Below are positions 15,224 to 23,980 of a DNA stretch of 46,476 nt, piece by piece. Every line of letters begins with the position of its first letter. Position 1 is the first letter of the stretch. This DNA is from Clostridiales bacterium (GTDB lineage: Bacteria; Bacillota; Clostridia; Oscillospirales; Acutalibacteraceae): the NCBI GenBank assembly GCA_019415945.1, contig DXYF01000003.1, positions 1 through 46,476 of the forward strand, given 5' to 3'. The translations under genes were made by a program, and so were the position numbers. The notes beneath the pieces were generated by a model, which worked only from the letters and a program-made list of their open reading frames with translations, made no database searches and was not told the DNA's origin.

Positions 15224-16600
15224 TTATAATTTTTCCGCTATCTCGGCAACACGCTTTGCCTGTGCCTTAACATTTGACGACGCAGGACCGCCGAACACGG
15301 TACGCTCGTTTGTACAGCGTTCAAGCGATATTGCACTGTAAACATCATCTGTAAATACATCGCATACTTTTTTGTACTCGTCGAGCGGGAGATTTTCAAG
15401 GTCTGTTCCAAGCTCAATACATCTTGCAACCAGTTCTCCTGTCGCCTTATAGGCATCTCTGAACGGTACACCGTGCTTTGTGAGCCAATCGGCACAGTCG
15501 GTCGCATTGATAAAGCCGCCTGCCGCCGCTTTTCTCATATTTTCGGGTATAACACGCATGGTATCAAGCATCGGAGTAAAGGCTGTAAGGCACATCTTGA
15601 CAGTGTCAACCGCGTCAAAAATTGCCTCCTTATCCTCCTGCATATCTTTATTGTACGCAAGGGCGGTTCCTTTCATAATCGTGAGCAATGTCATATTGTC
15701 GCCGAAAACTCTGCCGCTTTTTCCTCTTACAAGCTCGGCAATGTCGGGATTCTTTTTCTGCGGCATAATCGAAGAACCTGTTGAGAACGCGTCGTCAAGC
15801 TCAACAAACTTAAATTCCCAGCTGCACCACAAAATCATCTCTTCCGAAAAACGGGAAAGATGCACCATAATTATAGAAAGAACAGACGCAAACTCTATGC
15901 AGAAATCCCTGTCGGACACACCGTCGAGGGAGTTGTTTGTAATTCTCTCAAATCCGAGCAGCTCTGCCGTAATCGTTCTGTCAATCGGGTAAGTTGTACC
16001 GGCAAGTGCACAGGAACCGAGAGGCATTTCGTCCATTCTTTTAAGGCAGTCCTCAAGGCGTGAAACATCTCTCAAAAGCATTTCTCCGTACGCCAACAGG
16101 TGATGACCGAATGTAATCGGCTGTGCTCTTTGAAGATGAGTATAGCCCGGCATAACGGTTTCGCTGTACTTTTCCGCTTTGTCGGCGATAACCTTAATCA
16201 AATCAACCACAAGTTTTTTTACATTTAAAACCTCTTTTTTAAGATACAGCTTTATATCAAGTGCCACCTGGTCGTTTCGGCTGCGTGAGGTGTGAAGTCT
16301 TTTGCCGTTGTCACCGATTCTTTTTGTCAGTTCCCCTTCGATAAAGGTGTGAATATCCTCGGCTTCCATATCAAACGGCAACGCACCGCTTTCGATGTCG
16401 GCAAGGATTCCCTTTAAGCCCTGCACTATGTCCTCGGACTGCTCCTCGGTGATTATTCCGCATCTGCCGAGCATCGTTGCGTGGGCGATACTGCCCTCAA
16501 TATCCTCTCTGTACATTCTGCTGTCGAATGAAATAGAGCTGTTAAAGTCATTTGTTGTTTTTGAAAGCTCCTTTTTGAAGCGGCCTTTCCATAACTGCAT
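15224..16600 (-). CDS. argH: Argininosuccinate lyase
   Basis: Last step of arginine synthesis, splitting argininosuccinate into arginine and fumarate. 458 residues, family length. The start MQLWKGRF, the region TSRSRNDQVALDIKLYLK, the GYTHLQRAQPI segment and the fumarase/lyase signature SSIMPQKKNPD are all clear. An AAAGGA site precedes the ATG. It lies downstream of argG, separated by a small membrane-protein gene, in the same direction. Confidence 0.97.
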   Translation of the reverse strand: MQLWKGRFKKELSKTTNDFNSSISFDSRMYREDIEGSIAHATMLGRCGIITEEQSEDIVQGLKGILADIESGALPFDMEAEDIHTFIEGELTKRIGDNGKRLHTSRSRNDQVALDIKLYLKKEVLNVKKLVVDLIKVIADKAEKYSETVMPGYTHLQRAQPITFGHHLLAYGEMLLRDVSRLEDCLKRMDEMPLGSCALAGTTYPIDRTITAELLGFERITNNSLDGVSDRDFCIEFASVLSIIMVHLSRFSEEMILWCSWEFKFVELDDAFSTGSSIMPQKKNPDIAELVRGKSGRVFGDNMTLLTIMKGTALAYNKDMQEDKEAIFDAVDTVKMCLTAFTPMLDTMRVIPENMRKAAAGGFINATDCADWLTKHGVPFRDAYKATGELVARCIELGTDLENLPLDEYKKVCDVFTDDVYSAISLERCTNERTVFGGPASSNVKAQAKRVAEIAEKL

Positions 16601-16669
16601 AGTTTTAATTCCTTTTCCTGTAAATTAATTTAATGTAAATATATTAAATACTGTCAAAACAAATAATAA

Positions 16670-16966
16670 TTATCTTTTTTTAGACAAAAAATGAAATACG
16701 ACTGCAATAACGCCTAATACTGCTGCAACAGGGAGCCAATAAAGCATATAAGCCAATGCAAGCATTAATGCGCCGAAACTTTTGTCTGCCATATAGAAAA
16801 AAAGTACGGCTACCCCTACTATAAACGCTAAAATGATATCAACTGTCGTAAATATAAGGAACGGTGATTTTCTGTTCCCGTTTCCCTTTGTGACAAAATA
16901 AACCACAGCCGTAACAGCGGCAATAATCAAAGCAAGTATTACCGCAAAAATCGCATAATCTCCCAT
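16670..16966 (-). CDS. Small three-helix membrane protein, unknown function
   Basis: 98 residues, almost wholly hydrophobic, with about three membrane segments separated by short basic turns (TKGNGNRKSP) and ending in SKKR. It lies between argG and argH on the same strand. No family is recognised and the ribosome binding site is poor. A second unrelated-looking mini membrane protein occurs between argC and argH, so small membrane genes punctuate this block; a link with arginine transport or sensing is only speculation. Confidence 0.6.
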   Translation of the reverse strand: MGDYAIFAVILALIIAAVTAVVYFVTKGNGNRKSPFLIFTTVDIILAFIVGVAVLFFYMADKSFGALMLALAYMLYWLPVAAVLGVIAVVFHFLSKKR

Positions 16967-16994
16967 AAAAATAAAACCTGTAAAAACACTTATC

Positions 16995-17016
16995 GGGGCA
17001 GAGAAAACCCTGCCCC
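16995..17016 (-). terminator. Possible attenuating hairpin after argG
   Basis: Stem GGGGCAG/CTGCCCC with an 8-base loop lies 36 bases past the argG stop; the T run (TTTTT) follows only after about 8 bases. It may weaken transcription between argG and the downstream genes. Confidence 0.5.
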
Positions 17017-17051
17017 ACTATTGTATTGATCAAAAGTTTACTTTTGCCGTC

Positions 17052-18275
17052 TTACTTGATAAGACCTTTCTTAGCACGAACCTTGATCGGAAGTCCGAAG
17101 AGGTTGATAAATCCTGCACTGTCGTTCTGATCGTAAACCTCGTCCTCATCAAATGTTGCAATCTCCTCGTCATAGAGTGAATACGGACTTGTTACGCCTG
17201 CGTCAATGATGTTACCCTTGTAAAGCTTTAATTTAACATCGCCTGTTACATACTCCTGAGTGCTGTCAACGAATGCCGACATAGCCTCACGCAGAGGTGT
17301 GTACCACTTGCCGTCGTATACAAGGTCTGCAAAAGTGTTTGCAAGGTTCTTCTTGTAGTGAAGAGTATCCTTGTCGAGGCAGATTTCCTCAAGCTTATCG
17401 TGAGCGGCATAAAGAATTGTACCGCCGGGAGTTTCATAAACGCCCCTTGCTTTCATACCTACAAGACGGTTTTCAACGATATCCGTAATACCCACACCGT
17501 TTCTTCCGCCTATTTCATTGAGCTTTTTAATCATCTCAACAGAGCCTACAGCTTCGCCGTTAAGCTTTGTCGGAATACCCTTTTCAAAAGAAATAGTAAT
17601 ATATTCAGGCTTATCGGGAGCCATCTCGGGAGAAACGCCAAGTTCAAGGAAGCCCTCCTTGTTATAGATCGGCTCGTTTGCGGGATCCTCAAGGTCAAGA
17701 CCTTCGTGGCTCAAATGCCAGAGGTTTTTATCCTTTGAGTAGTTTGTTTCACGGTTAATCTTAAGCGGAATATTCATTTTCTCCGCATATTCAATTTCTT
17801 CCTCACGGGACTTAAATTCCCATGTTCTCCACGGAGCGATAATTGTCATATCGGGAGCATATGCCTTGATTGCAAGCTCAAAACGAACCTGGTCGTTGCC
17901 CTTACCTGTGCAGCCGTGGCAAATTGCGTCCGCACCCTCTTTTTTTGCAATTTCAACAAGTCTTTTTGCAATAATCGGGCGGGCAAATGATGTACCGAGG
18001 AGATATTTACCCTCGTAAACTGCACCTGCTTTAACTGTGGGGAAAATGTAATCCTCAACAAACTCCTTGTTAAGATCCTCAATATAAAGCTTTGAAGCAC
18101 CCGTCTTAATAGCCTTTTCCTCAAGACCCTCAAGCTCTGTACCCTGTCCTACATCACCGGAAACAGCGATAACCTCGCAGTTGTCATAATTTTCTTTAAG
18201 CCACGGAATGATAATTGATGTATCAAGTCCGCCTGAATAAGCCAAAACTACTTTCTTAATCTTTTTATCAGCCAT
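17052..18275 (-). CDS. argG: Argininosuccinate synthase
   Basis: Joins citrulline and aspartate with ATP to argininosuccinate. Start set at the ATG at 18275 (MADKKIKKVVLAYSGGLDTS), 8 bases after GGAGG; this gives 407 residues, the usual length. The PP-loop AYSGGLDTSI, the citrulline/aspartate-site region CHGCTGKGNDQVRFE and the GTILYAAHDKLE segment are present. It is the first gene of the arginine block, with its own promoter and ArgR-type operator, so it is the likely control point for the downstream genes. Confidence 0.97.
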   Translation of the reverse strand: MADKKIKKVVLAYSGGLDTSIIIPWLKENYDNCEVIAVSGDVGQGTELEGLEEKAIKTGASKLYIEDLNKEFVEDYIFPTVKAGAVYEGKYLLGTSFARPIIAKRLVEIAKKEGADAICHGCTGKGNDQVRFELAIKAYAPDMTIIAPWRTWEFKSREEEIEYAEKMNIPLKINRETNYSKDKNLWHLSHEGLDLEDPANEPIYNKEGFLELGVSPEMAPDKPEYITISFEKGIPTKLNGEAVGSVEMIKKLNEIGGRNGVGITDIVENRLVGMKARGVYETPGGTILYAAHDKLEEICLDKDTLHYKKNLANTFADLVYDGKWYTPLREAMSAFVDSTQEYVTGDVKLKLYKGNIIDAGVTSPYSLYDEEIATFDEDEVYDQNDSAGFINLFGLPIKVRAKKGLIK

Positions 18276-18317
18276 TACAAATTCCTCCGAATTAAATATA
18301 TTTTGCGTTACAATTAC

Positions 18318-18345
18318 ATTATACACGCAAATTTAAAAAAATCAA
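18318..18345 (-). promoter_or_regulatory. Promoter of argG
   Basis: Minus strand TTGATT (18340-18345) and TATAAT (18318-18323), 16-base spacing, 43 bases before the argG start. Confidence 0.8.
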
Positions 18346-18350
18346 GAGTT

Positions 18351-18368
18351 TTTGAATAAATATTCAAA
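18351..18368. promoter_or_regulatory. ARG box (ArgR/AhrC operator) upstream of argG
   Basis: TTTGAATAAATATTCAAA contains TGAAT-N4-ATTCA with AT-only centre, the classic ARG box pattern. It lies just upstream of the argG -35 element, so arginine-dependent control by ArgR is likely. No argR gene is in the window. Confidence 0.75.
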
Positions 18369-18479
18369 TATTTTTATTTGCATTTTTTGCACGGATTTAT
18401 GCCCTTTTTACAGCATAATCGCCGTATATAAGCGGTATACAAACGCAGTCACGATCTCGGTTCGGAATAAAATGTATAT

Positions 18480-18535
18480 ATTCATTTAAAATGAATATTC
18501 ACAATATTCATTATTTTATTCACTGTAATGAATAT
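18480..18535. promoter_or_regulatory. Cluster of ARG-box half-sites
   Basis: Several TGAAT/ATTCA half-sites crowd this stretch, including ATTCATTTAAAATGAAT (18480-18496) and TGAATATTCA (18492-18501). They are ~115-180 bases before the argG promoter, also upstream of the divergent flavin-reductase gene. A distant ArgR hexamer contact with looping is possible. Confidence 0.5.
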
Positions 18536-18615
18536 TATCCGCACCGTATTAAAATTATTTATTAAATCATTTATCCTAAAAAGGCTCAAAACATTCCCTG
18601 TGAATACCTGCCGTA

Positions 18616-18644
18616 TTGAACAGCAAATGCTTTTCTGCTATAAT
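18616..18644 (+). promoter_or_regulatory. Promoter of the flavin reductase-like gene
   Basis: TTGAAC (18616-18621) and TATAAT (18639-18644) at 17-base spacing, 44 bases before the ATG at 18689. Confidence 0.8.
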
Positions 18645-18688
18645 TAATCTCAAGCAAATTGCATATTATTATGAGAAAGGATGATTTT

Positions 18689-19204
18689 ATGTCAGCGTTT
18701 AAGGAAATTACCCCCAAGGAAATAACAAACAATCCGTTTGAGCTTATCGGCGATGAATGGGCACTTGTAACAAGCGGTTCAAAGGACAAATTCAACACCA
18801 TGACTGTAAGCTGGGGCGGTGTAGGAATTATGTGGGGCAAGCCCGTTACCTTCGCATTTATCCGTCCGCAGAGATACACATTTGAATTTATTGAGAAAAA
18901 CGGCTTTTTTACAATGAGCTTTTTTGAGGAAAGTATGCGTGACGCTCTTAAATTCTGCGGTTCAAAAAGCGGAAGAGATTATGACAAGGTAAAAGAAACA
19001 GGGCTTACTCCCACATTCACCGAAGACGGAATCCCCTATTTTGAGCAAGCTAAGCTTGTGCTTGTGTGTAAAAAAATGTACGGACAGTTCTTAAACGAAG
19101 AAAGCATAATCGACAGCGAACAGGTGTCAAAGTGGTATAACGGCGACTATCACAAAATGTATGTGAGTGAAATCGTCAAAGTTTTGACAAAAACAGATAA
19201 TTGA
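18689..19204 (+). CDS. Flavin reductase-like (FMN-binding split-barrel) protein
   Basis: 171 residues when started at the ATG at 18689 (MSAFKEITPKEI), which has an AAAGGA site 7 bases upstream; the in-frame ATGs further up lack one. It is the flavin-reductase-like split-barrel fold: early WALVTSGSKDKFNTMTVSWG, then IRPQRYTFEFIEKNGFFTMSFF and a central GRDYDKVKETGL. Such proteins bind FMN and reduce flavins or act as small flavoproteins. It is a single-gene unit, divergent from argG, with its own promoter and terminator. Substrate not known. Confidence 0.88.
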   Translation: MSAFKEITPKEITNNPFELIGDEWALVTSGSKDKFNTMTVSWGGVGIMWGKPVTFAFIRPQRYTFEFIEKNGFFTMSFFEESMRDALKFCGSKSGRDYDKVKETGLTPTFTEDGIPYFEQAKLVLVCKKMYGQFLNEESIIDSEQVSKWYNGDYHKMYVSEIVKVLTKTDN

Positions 19205-19283
19205 TACTTTCAGGTCACTCGGATAAAACAACGAGCAAACTCTGTAAACAACACAAACCTTTATTTTGTTATAATTACAGCTT

Positions 19284-19320
19284 ACAGCAGGGGCAGATGT
19301 AAATTCGCTTCTGCTGTTTT
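19284..19320 (+). terminator. Terminator of the flavin reductase-like gene
   Basis: 11-bp stem ACAGCAGGGGC/GCTTCTGCTGT (with two G-U pairs) followed by TTTT, 80 bases after the stop codon. Confidence 0.75.
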
Positions 19321-19469
19321 ACATTATGATTGATTTTTAAATATTTTGCCGATAGCTGTGTAACCCCTCTCTGAGAGAGCACAATTATTATGATGCAAAT
19401 AAATTACATTGTTTTTTCACTTTAAATTTTAAATTGCAGGTTTGAAATCATAAATTTTAATATAAAATA

Positions 19470-19569
19470 AAAAAGCCGAGTACCTCGACACGCAATTTGA
19501 GCAAACAGGTTGATATTATCAAACCTTCCTTGCCCGACCGTTTTCGAGCAGTTTCCTATAAAGTAAAAC
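19470..19569 (-). ncRNA. Candidate structured small RNA, copy 2
   Basis: Colinear with 8546-8645 over about 95 bases with nine differences, all transitions, and no indels. The 3' hairpin reads GTCGAG-GTA-CTCGGC then five Ts, so pairing is kept by a G-U pair. It starts within the T-run of the alpha-amylase terminator, just as copy 1 starts after the 5S terminator, both on the minus strand. The surrounding sequences are unrelated, so this is a discrete dispersed element. Confidence 0.6.
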
Positions 19570-19601
19570 AATCGGTACACCTCATATGTGATGTACCGAT
19601 T
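19565..19601 (-). terminator. Terminator of the alpha-amylase gene
   Basis: 12-bp stem AATCGGTACATC/GGTGTACCGATT with an 8-base loop, followed by GTTTT on the minus strand, 15 bases after the amylase stop. Confidence 0.85.
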
Positions 19602-19615
19602 TGTTTTAATAAAAA

Positions 19616-21871
19616 TTATTTAAGGTATGCACCGTTTGTGCCGATCTGACCGTCAATTCCGGTGAATCCCGGAGCACAGCATACATACACTCTCATATTT
19701 GCTGTACCTATGGAAGGCACCGTGAGTGTTCCGTTTGTAACATTCTGAATATCGCCCGTAACTGCGTCAATATACTTGCCGTTAGGAAGATTCTTGAATG
19801 TTGCTCCGCCCGAAATTGCTACGCAGGCAAGGCTGTCAACGCCTTCCTCTGTACTTGTGTAGCGGCGGATAAATGCCATATTTCCGTTTGAAACATAATT
19901 GCTGTCAACTGTGTACTGTCCCTTTTGAAGAGCAGGAATAGCTCGTCTAATCTGGTTAAGCTGCTGAAGATGTACAGCAAGCGGAGAACTGAGAGTTTCT
20001 GCAGCGGCACCGTCAGCGGTATATTCGCCGAAATCGGTTGCTGTAACATTACCCTCGATGTGGTCACCGAAGTAAGCACGACCTGTTGTTGAAAGAGGAG
20101 CGTTCGGGCCTACATCCATGGGAACGCCTGCCTGGAACTGAATCTCACTTCCGTAGTAAAGACATGGGATTCCGCGGAAAGAGAAGAGCAAGTCGAGATT
20201 CTCTGCCCAAGACTGAGTTGAACCTGTGTAACGGCAGTCCATATCAGGGCCGTAGTCATGAGAATCAACATATGTTACATTCCAAGTTGAATCGTTGTAA
20301 TACGGATCTTCCTCCAAAGCACGGCGATATGCGTTGTTTGCGCTGCCGAAATTCCAGTGCATCGGGAAGTCAATAACGCCTGTTCCGTTTGCCTCGCTGT
20401 AATCGGGAGTATGATATGTTATTCCGTCAAGATAAACATTGTCGGAAGTAGGCTGATTATTTGTATTGTTGTGGGAATTGTAATGATCTACCGTTATATC
20501 GACATTTCCTATCGGATCATCGCCCAAAACATAGTCGTTATCCACTTCTGCCCAAGTATAGAACGGAGCGGAAATTGAAGCGTTGCCCTTGTTCCAGAAC
20601 TCACTTACACGGGTACAAACCTCACCGAAAACGAAGAAGTTGCTTCCGCCTGCTTCGTTCCATGACGGGAAGAAGAACTGATTTAAAGTAAGTCTTGAAA
20701 CATGCTTTTCGGTGTCAAGTCTGAAACCGTCAACACCCATGTCAATATAGCTGTTATAAGCATCGTTTAGATATTCTGCTACAACAGGGTTTTCGGTGTT
20801 AATATCAACACAGTCACCTGCAATCTGTCCTGTCTGAACAGTCGGGCTTTCCCAGCTTAAATCCTTGTAGTGATGGAAGTAGTTTTCCTCATCGTGAGTT
20901 TCCTGTGAAAGCTCTTTTGTATCCTTCATGATGTTGAGCCTTGCCTGATACTGGTAGCCCGGCTCAAGAGTATCGTAATTCGGGAAAGTTTTTGCCAAGT
21001 CGGAATCGGGAATAATCTTCATACAGTCTATTGAACCGAGATCCTGAACTGTTGAATACTCCTTTGTAAACATAGGAGCAAGGAATGCTTCGCCGAAGTT
21101 GCCGGCATGGTTTATAACAACATCCTGAATAATCTTCATTCCCTTGTCGTGTGCAGCGTAGATAAGATCCTGATATGTAGTATCGCTGCTCTCATAACGG
21201 GGATCAACCGTTGTAAAATCAAATGCGTGATAGCCATGGTAATCATAGCCTGAAGCATTTGAAACTACGGGAGTAATCCAAATTGCCGAAAAGCCGAGGG
21301 CTTTGATATAATCAAGCTTTTGGATAAGACCCTTAAAGTCGCCTCTCCAAGCAGGGTCAGTATCGGGGTTATTTGCTGTTGAGTCATCCCAGCAATGAAC
21401 ATTGTTTCCTGTGTCGCCGTCATAAAAACGGGTTGTAATTACAAAGTAAATCGAATCCTCACGAAGGTCGGTTCTCGTCCAGTCGTCAGCCTCGCCGGGA
21501 TCCTGGCTGTACCATCTGCCGTTTCTGTACCACCACTCACCGGTATTTCTTGTAAGTTCCTTTGACTGCTCACCGTTTGTAACAAACATCATATTGATTT
21601 TTGTTACATTTTCAAATGTGTAGCCGTAGTAGTTATTTCCCTCGTTTACCATGGTCTTGCCGGGGTAATCGGTTGAAATATTTTGCGGAAGGCTGTTCCA
21701 ATAATAAATTGTAGGCGTACCCTCCTCACAGTAATAGTGCACCTTAATGCTGCTTGACGCGGAAGTGTTGCTGTCGGAGTCAACTGTAGCTGCATTTACA
21801 GATACAACTGCGACAGTGCATACAACGCAAACCGCTAAAATCAAAGCAATTAATTTTTTCAGCTTTGCCAT
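19616..21871 (-). CDS. Secreted alpha-amylase (GH13) with N-terminal starch-binding-type region
   Basis: Starts at the ATG at 21871, 7 bases after AGGAGG; 751 residues. A signal peptide (MAKLKKLIALILAVCVVCTV onward) is followed by a ~85-residue beta-rich module with HYYCEEGTPTIYYWN and GEWWYRNGRWY, resembling CBM26-like starch-binding domains. The GH13 barrel follows: IIQDVVINHAGN, nucleophile Asp386 in DGFRLDTEKH, acid/base Glu417 in FVFGEV, and the third Asp539 in VDSHD. It should cut alpha-1,4 links in starch outside the cell. No dockerin or sorting signal is seen at the C-terminus, so it is probably free or starch-bound. Confidence 0.95.
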   Translation of the reverse strand: MAKLKKLIALILAVCVVCTVAVVSVNAATVDSDSNTSASSSIKVHYYCEEGTPTIYYWNSLPQNISTDYPGKTMVNEGNNYYGYTFENVTKINMMFVTNGEQSKELTRNTGEWWYRNGRWYSQDPGEADDWTRTDLREDSIYFVITTRFYDGDTGNNVHCWDDSTANNPDTDPAWRGDFKGLIQKLDYIKALGFSAIWITPVVSNASGYDYHGYHAFDFTTVDPRYESSDTTYQDLIYAAHDKGMKIIQDVVINHAGNFGEAFLAPMFTKEYSTVQDLGSIDCMKIIPDSDLAKTFPNYDTLEPGYQYQARLNIMKDTKELSQETHDEENYFHHYKDLSWESPTVQTGQIAGDCVDINTENPVVAEYLNDAYNSYIDMGVDGFRLDTEKHVSRLTLNQFFFPSWNEAGGSNFFVFGEVCTRVSEFWNKGNASISAPFYTWAEVDNDYVLGDDPIGNVDITVDHYNSHNNTNNQPTSDNVYLDGITYHTPDYSEANGTGVIDFPMHWNFGSANNAYRRALEEDPYYNDSTWNVTYVDSHDYGPDMDCRYTGSTQSWAENLDLLFSFRGIPCLYYGSEIQFQAGVPMDVGPNAPLSTTGRAYFGDHIEGNVTATDFGEYTADGAAAETLSSPLAVHLQQLNQIRRAIPALQKGQYTVDSNYVSNGNMAFIRRYTSTEEGVDSLACVAISGGATFKNLPNGKYIDAVTGDIQNVTNGTLTVPSIGTANMRVYVCCAPGFTGIDGQIGTNGAYLK

Positions 21872-22003
21872 TGATTTTCCTCCTAATGACATATAATGAT
21901 ACGCTTATATTATAGAATACCGTTATTTTAACTTATTTCTAAAAAAGAATTATTTACCTTTATCATATGCCAAAATTTATCCCTCATATTTAGATATAAT
22001 AAC

Positions 22004-22064
22004 CAAAAAAATCGCTTTTCTCACAATAATCAAAAAACAAATTCCAATTACTTGAGAAAAGCGA
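22004..22064 (-). terminator. Terminator of the HAD phosphatase gene
   Basis: 12-bp stem TCGCTTTTCTCA/TGAGAAAAGCGA with a loop of about 29 bases, followed by seven Ts on the minus strand. Confidence 0.75.
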
Positions 22065-22088
22065 ATAATATATTGCAGTATTTAAGGT

Positions 22089-22901
22089 TTATTTTTTCAG
22101 AATAAATCTGTCAAATGTCTTTGCTATTCCGTCATCATCATTGCTTTCACAAACATAGTCTGCAATTTTTTTTACATCAGGCTCTGCATTGCCCATTGCC
22201 ACACCGAGTCCCGCATATCCTATCATTGTAATATCGTTATAGTTATCGCCGAACGCTGCAAGCTCGTCACGGCTTATATTCAGCTTTTTAAGCAAAAGCG
22301 GCAGCATTGACCCTTTTGTTACTCCAAACGGCATTATTTCCAGAAAATACGGTGCACTTTTATAAACATCAAGCAGTCCGTCATAACGATCCGACAATAT
22401 TTTTTGATATTTATCAAGCTCATGAGGCTCGCCAGCAAGCAATATCTTGTTTATATTAAATTTAATTGCCGATACAAAATCGTCAACAACAACCATTTCC
22501 GCCTTAATAACATCTTTTTCTACATAAGTGTAATCATTTACCTTGTTGTCGGAAATTATTCTGTTGCTGTCATAGGTATTAATCGTAATATTTGAATCTT
22601 TCAGCACACTTACAATGTCAGAAAGATACTCAAGCGGAAAAAGCTTGCTTACAACGGTATTTCCTGTTTGGCAGTCGATAATCTGACCACCGTTAAACGA
22701 CATGATATAACCGCCGTATTTATCAATCATCAAATCCCTTGCAATGGGATAAATACCTATAGGGTGGCGTCCCGACGCCAAAACAATTTTTTTGCCCTGA
22801 TTTTGTGCCTCAAGCAGGGCATACCTTGTACGGGGCGTAATTTCCTTCTTGGAATTGGTAAGCGTCCCGTCAATATCAAGTGCTATTAACTTGTAATCCA
22901 T
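22089..22901 (-). CDS. Cof-type HAD-superfamily phosphatase
   Basis: 270 residues from the ATG at 22901 (AGGTGA site upstream). The HAD motifs are complete: DIDGTLTNSKKEI with the nucleophile aspartate, LASGRHP (motif II), the lysine of FGVTKGSMLP, and AAFGDNYNDITMIGYAGLGVAMGNA (motifs III-IV). The large C2B cap marks the Cof/YcsE branch, which dephosphorylates sugar phosphates, FMN or PLP. The exact substrate cannot be told. It is a single-gene unit with promoter and terminator. Confidence 0.92.
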   Translation of the reverse strand: MDYKLIALDIDGTLTNSKKEITPRTRYALLEAQNQGKKIVLASGRHPIGIYPIARDLMIDKYGGYIMSFNGGQIIDCQTGNTVVSKLFPLEYLSDIVSVLKDSNITINTYDSNRIISDNKVNDYTYVEKDVIKAEMVVVDDFVSAIKFNINKILLAGEPHELDKYQKILSDRYDGLLDVYKSAPYFLEIMPFGVTKGSMLPLLLKKLNISRDELAAFGDNYNDITMIGYAGLGVAMGNAEPDVKKIADYVCESNDDDGIAKTFDRFILKK

Positions 22902-22959
22902 AAAATCACCTAAAATAAATTTGTGCTTAGAGCACCTTGCTTCAAAACTTCCGATACTC

Positions 22960-22988
22960 AATATAACATAACAACAAAAGAATTGCAA
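22960..22988 (-). promoter_or_regulatory. Promoter of the HAD phosphatase gene
   Basis: Minus strand TTGCAA (22983-22988) and TATATT (22960-22965), 17-base spacing, about 60 bases before the start codon. Confidence 0.6.
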
Positions 22989-23085
22989 TAATATTTAATT
23001 GTTAATATTTTGTTTATCAGCAATTAAATGTATTTTTCGATAATTCGGAAATGTTTCAGTATTGCTGTCAAAAGCATAAAAATAT

Positions 23086-23113
23086 ATCCGCAGATATTTT
23101 CTTATCTGCGGAT
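23086..23113 (-). terminator. Terminator of the sortase unit
   Basis: 11-bp stem ATCCGCAGATA/TATCTGCGGAT with a 6-base loop, followed by ATATTTTTATG on the minus strand, 23 bases past the last gene of the sortase unit. Confidence 0.8.
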
Positions 23114-23135
23114 CATCTGTAATTTTCATTAAATT

Positions 23136-23978
23136 TTAATTGCTGACCTTTTTGTACATTCGCCTAAACAAAAAGTACAGTCCGATTCCTGCAAGCAAAA
23201 GGAAAAGTGAGCAAAACAGCACGGCAATACAAGCGTCGCTCGATGCTTTAATAAAGAAATTATACAAAGCACGTGAAACAAGATTAATGTGAGTAAGCTT
23301 ACCCGAAATTAACAGATACAGCGGTATTACTGCGGTTGAAAAAGCGGCACCCAGAGCCGCACATGAGATATACTTAACCGCCCTGTGTTTCCATTTGTTC
23401 GCCTTAAAAAGAACAAAACAAACTACAATGCAAAACAGCAAAAGACCGTAAATTGCAAACGGAATAACCGATTTTGCATTTAAAATATACGCCGAAAATC
23501 TTGAAAACATAGGTACTCCAAGCGACATACGGTAAATTTGTGCCGCCTTGTTGATGAGCATTTCCCGACTTTCGCCGTCAACATTTTTAATGTTATTTTC
23601 TTCAATATACTCGTCAAGGGCTTCATTAAAGCTTTGCTTAAACTGTGTTACATCAATTACCGTTCCTTCTCCGGCATAGTAATTGTCAAGATATTCCTTT
23701 GTATCGCTGCTTATCATTACCTCATCGACAAAATCTTCAAAAAACGCCTCATCAAGCCCGCTTGCATGACCCAAATCGGTAAGACTGACCGTGATTTCGT
23801 CCTTTTTGTCAACAAAATAATTTGATGTATTCATACTGCTGAAAATAAACTCGCTGTTGAATATAGTTGCAGTTAAAACGGTTGAAAATGTAAGCAAGAA
23901 TAAAGCAAGTGACAGAAAAAAAGACATAAGCAGAAAAACTGCATTTCTGATTTTTGAAACGAGGGGTTTCTTTGCCAT
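23136..23978 (-). CDS. Membrane protein of the sortase unit, unknown function
   Basis: 280 residues from the ATG at 23978, which has GGAGGG upstream. Layout: one N-terminal membrane helix (about residues 12-38), an outside region of ~130 mostly acidic residues (SMNTSNYFVDKKDEITVSL and DEAFFEDFVDEVMIS), then three membrane helices and a basic end (RRMYKKVSN). The layout resembles a family of clostridial and streptococcal integral membrane proteins of unknown role (TIGR01906-like), but I am not sure. It begins two bases after the sortase stop, so it is very likely co-translated; it may help sortase work or fold its substrate. Confidence 0.75.
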   Translation of the reverse strand: MAKKPLVSKIRNAVFLLMSFFLSLALFLLTFSTVLTATIFNSEFIFSSMNTSNYFVDKKDEITVSLTDLGHASGLDEAFFEDFVDEVMISSDTKEYLDNYYAGEGTVIDVTQFKQSFNEALDEYIEENNIKNVDGESREMLINKAAQIYRMSLGVPMFSRFSAYILNAKSVIPFAIYGLLLFCIVVCFVLFKANKWKHRAVKYISCAALGAAFSTAVIPLYLLISGKLTHINLVSRALYNFFIKASSDACIAVLFCSLFLLLAGIGLYFLFRRMYKKVSN

Positions 23979-23980
23979 AA

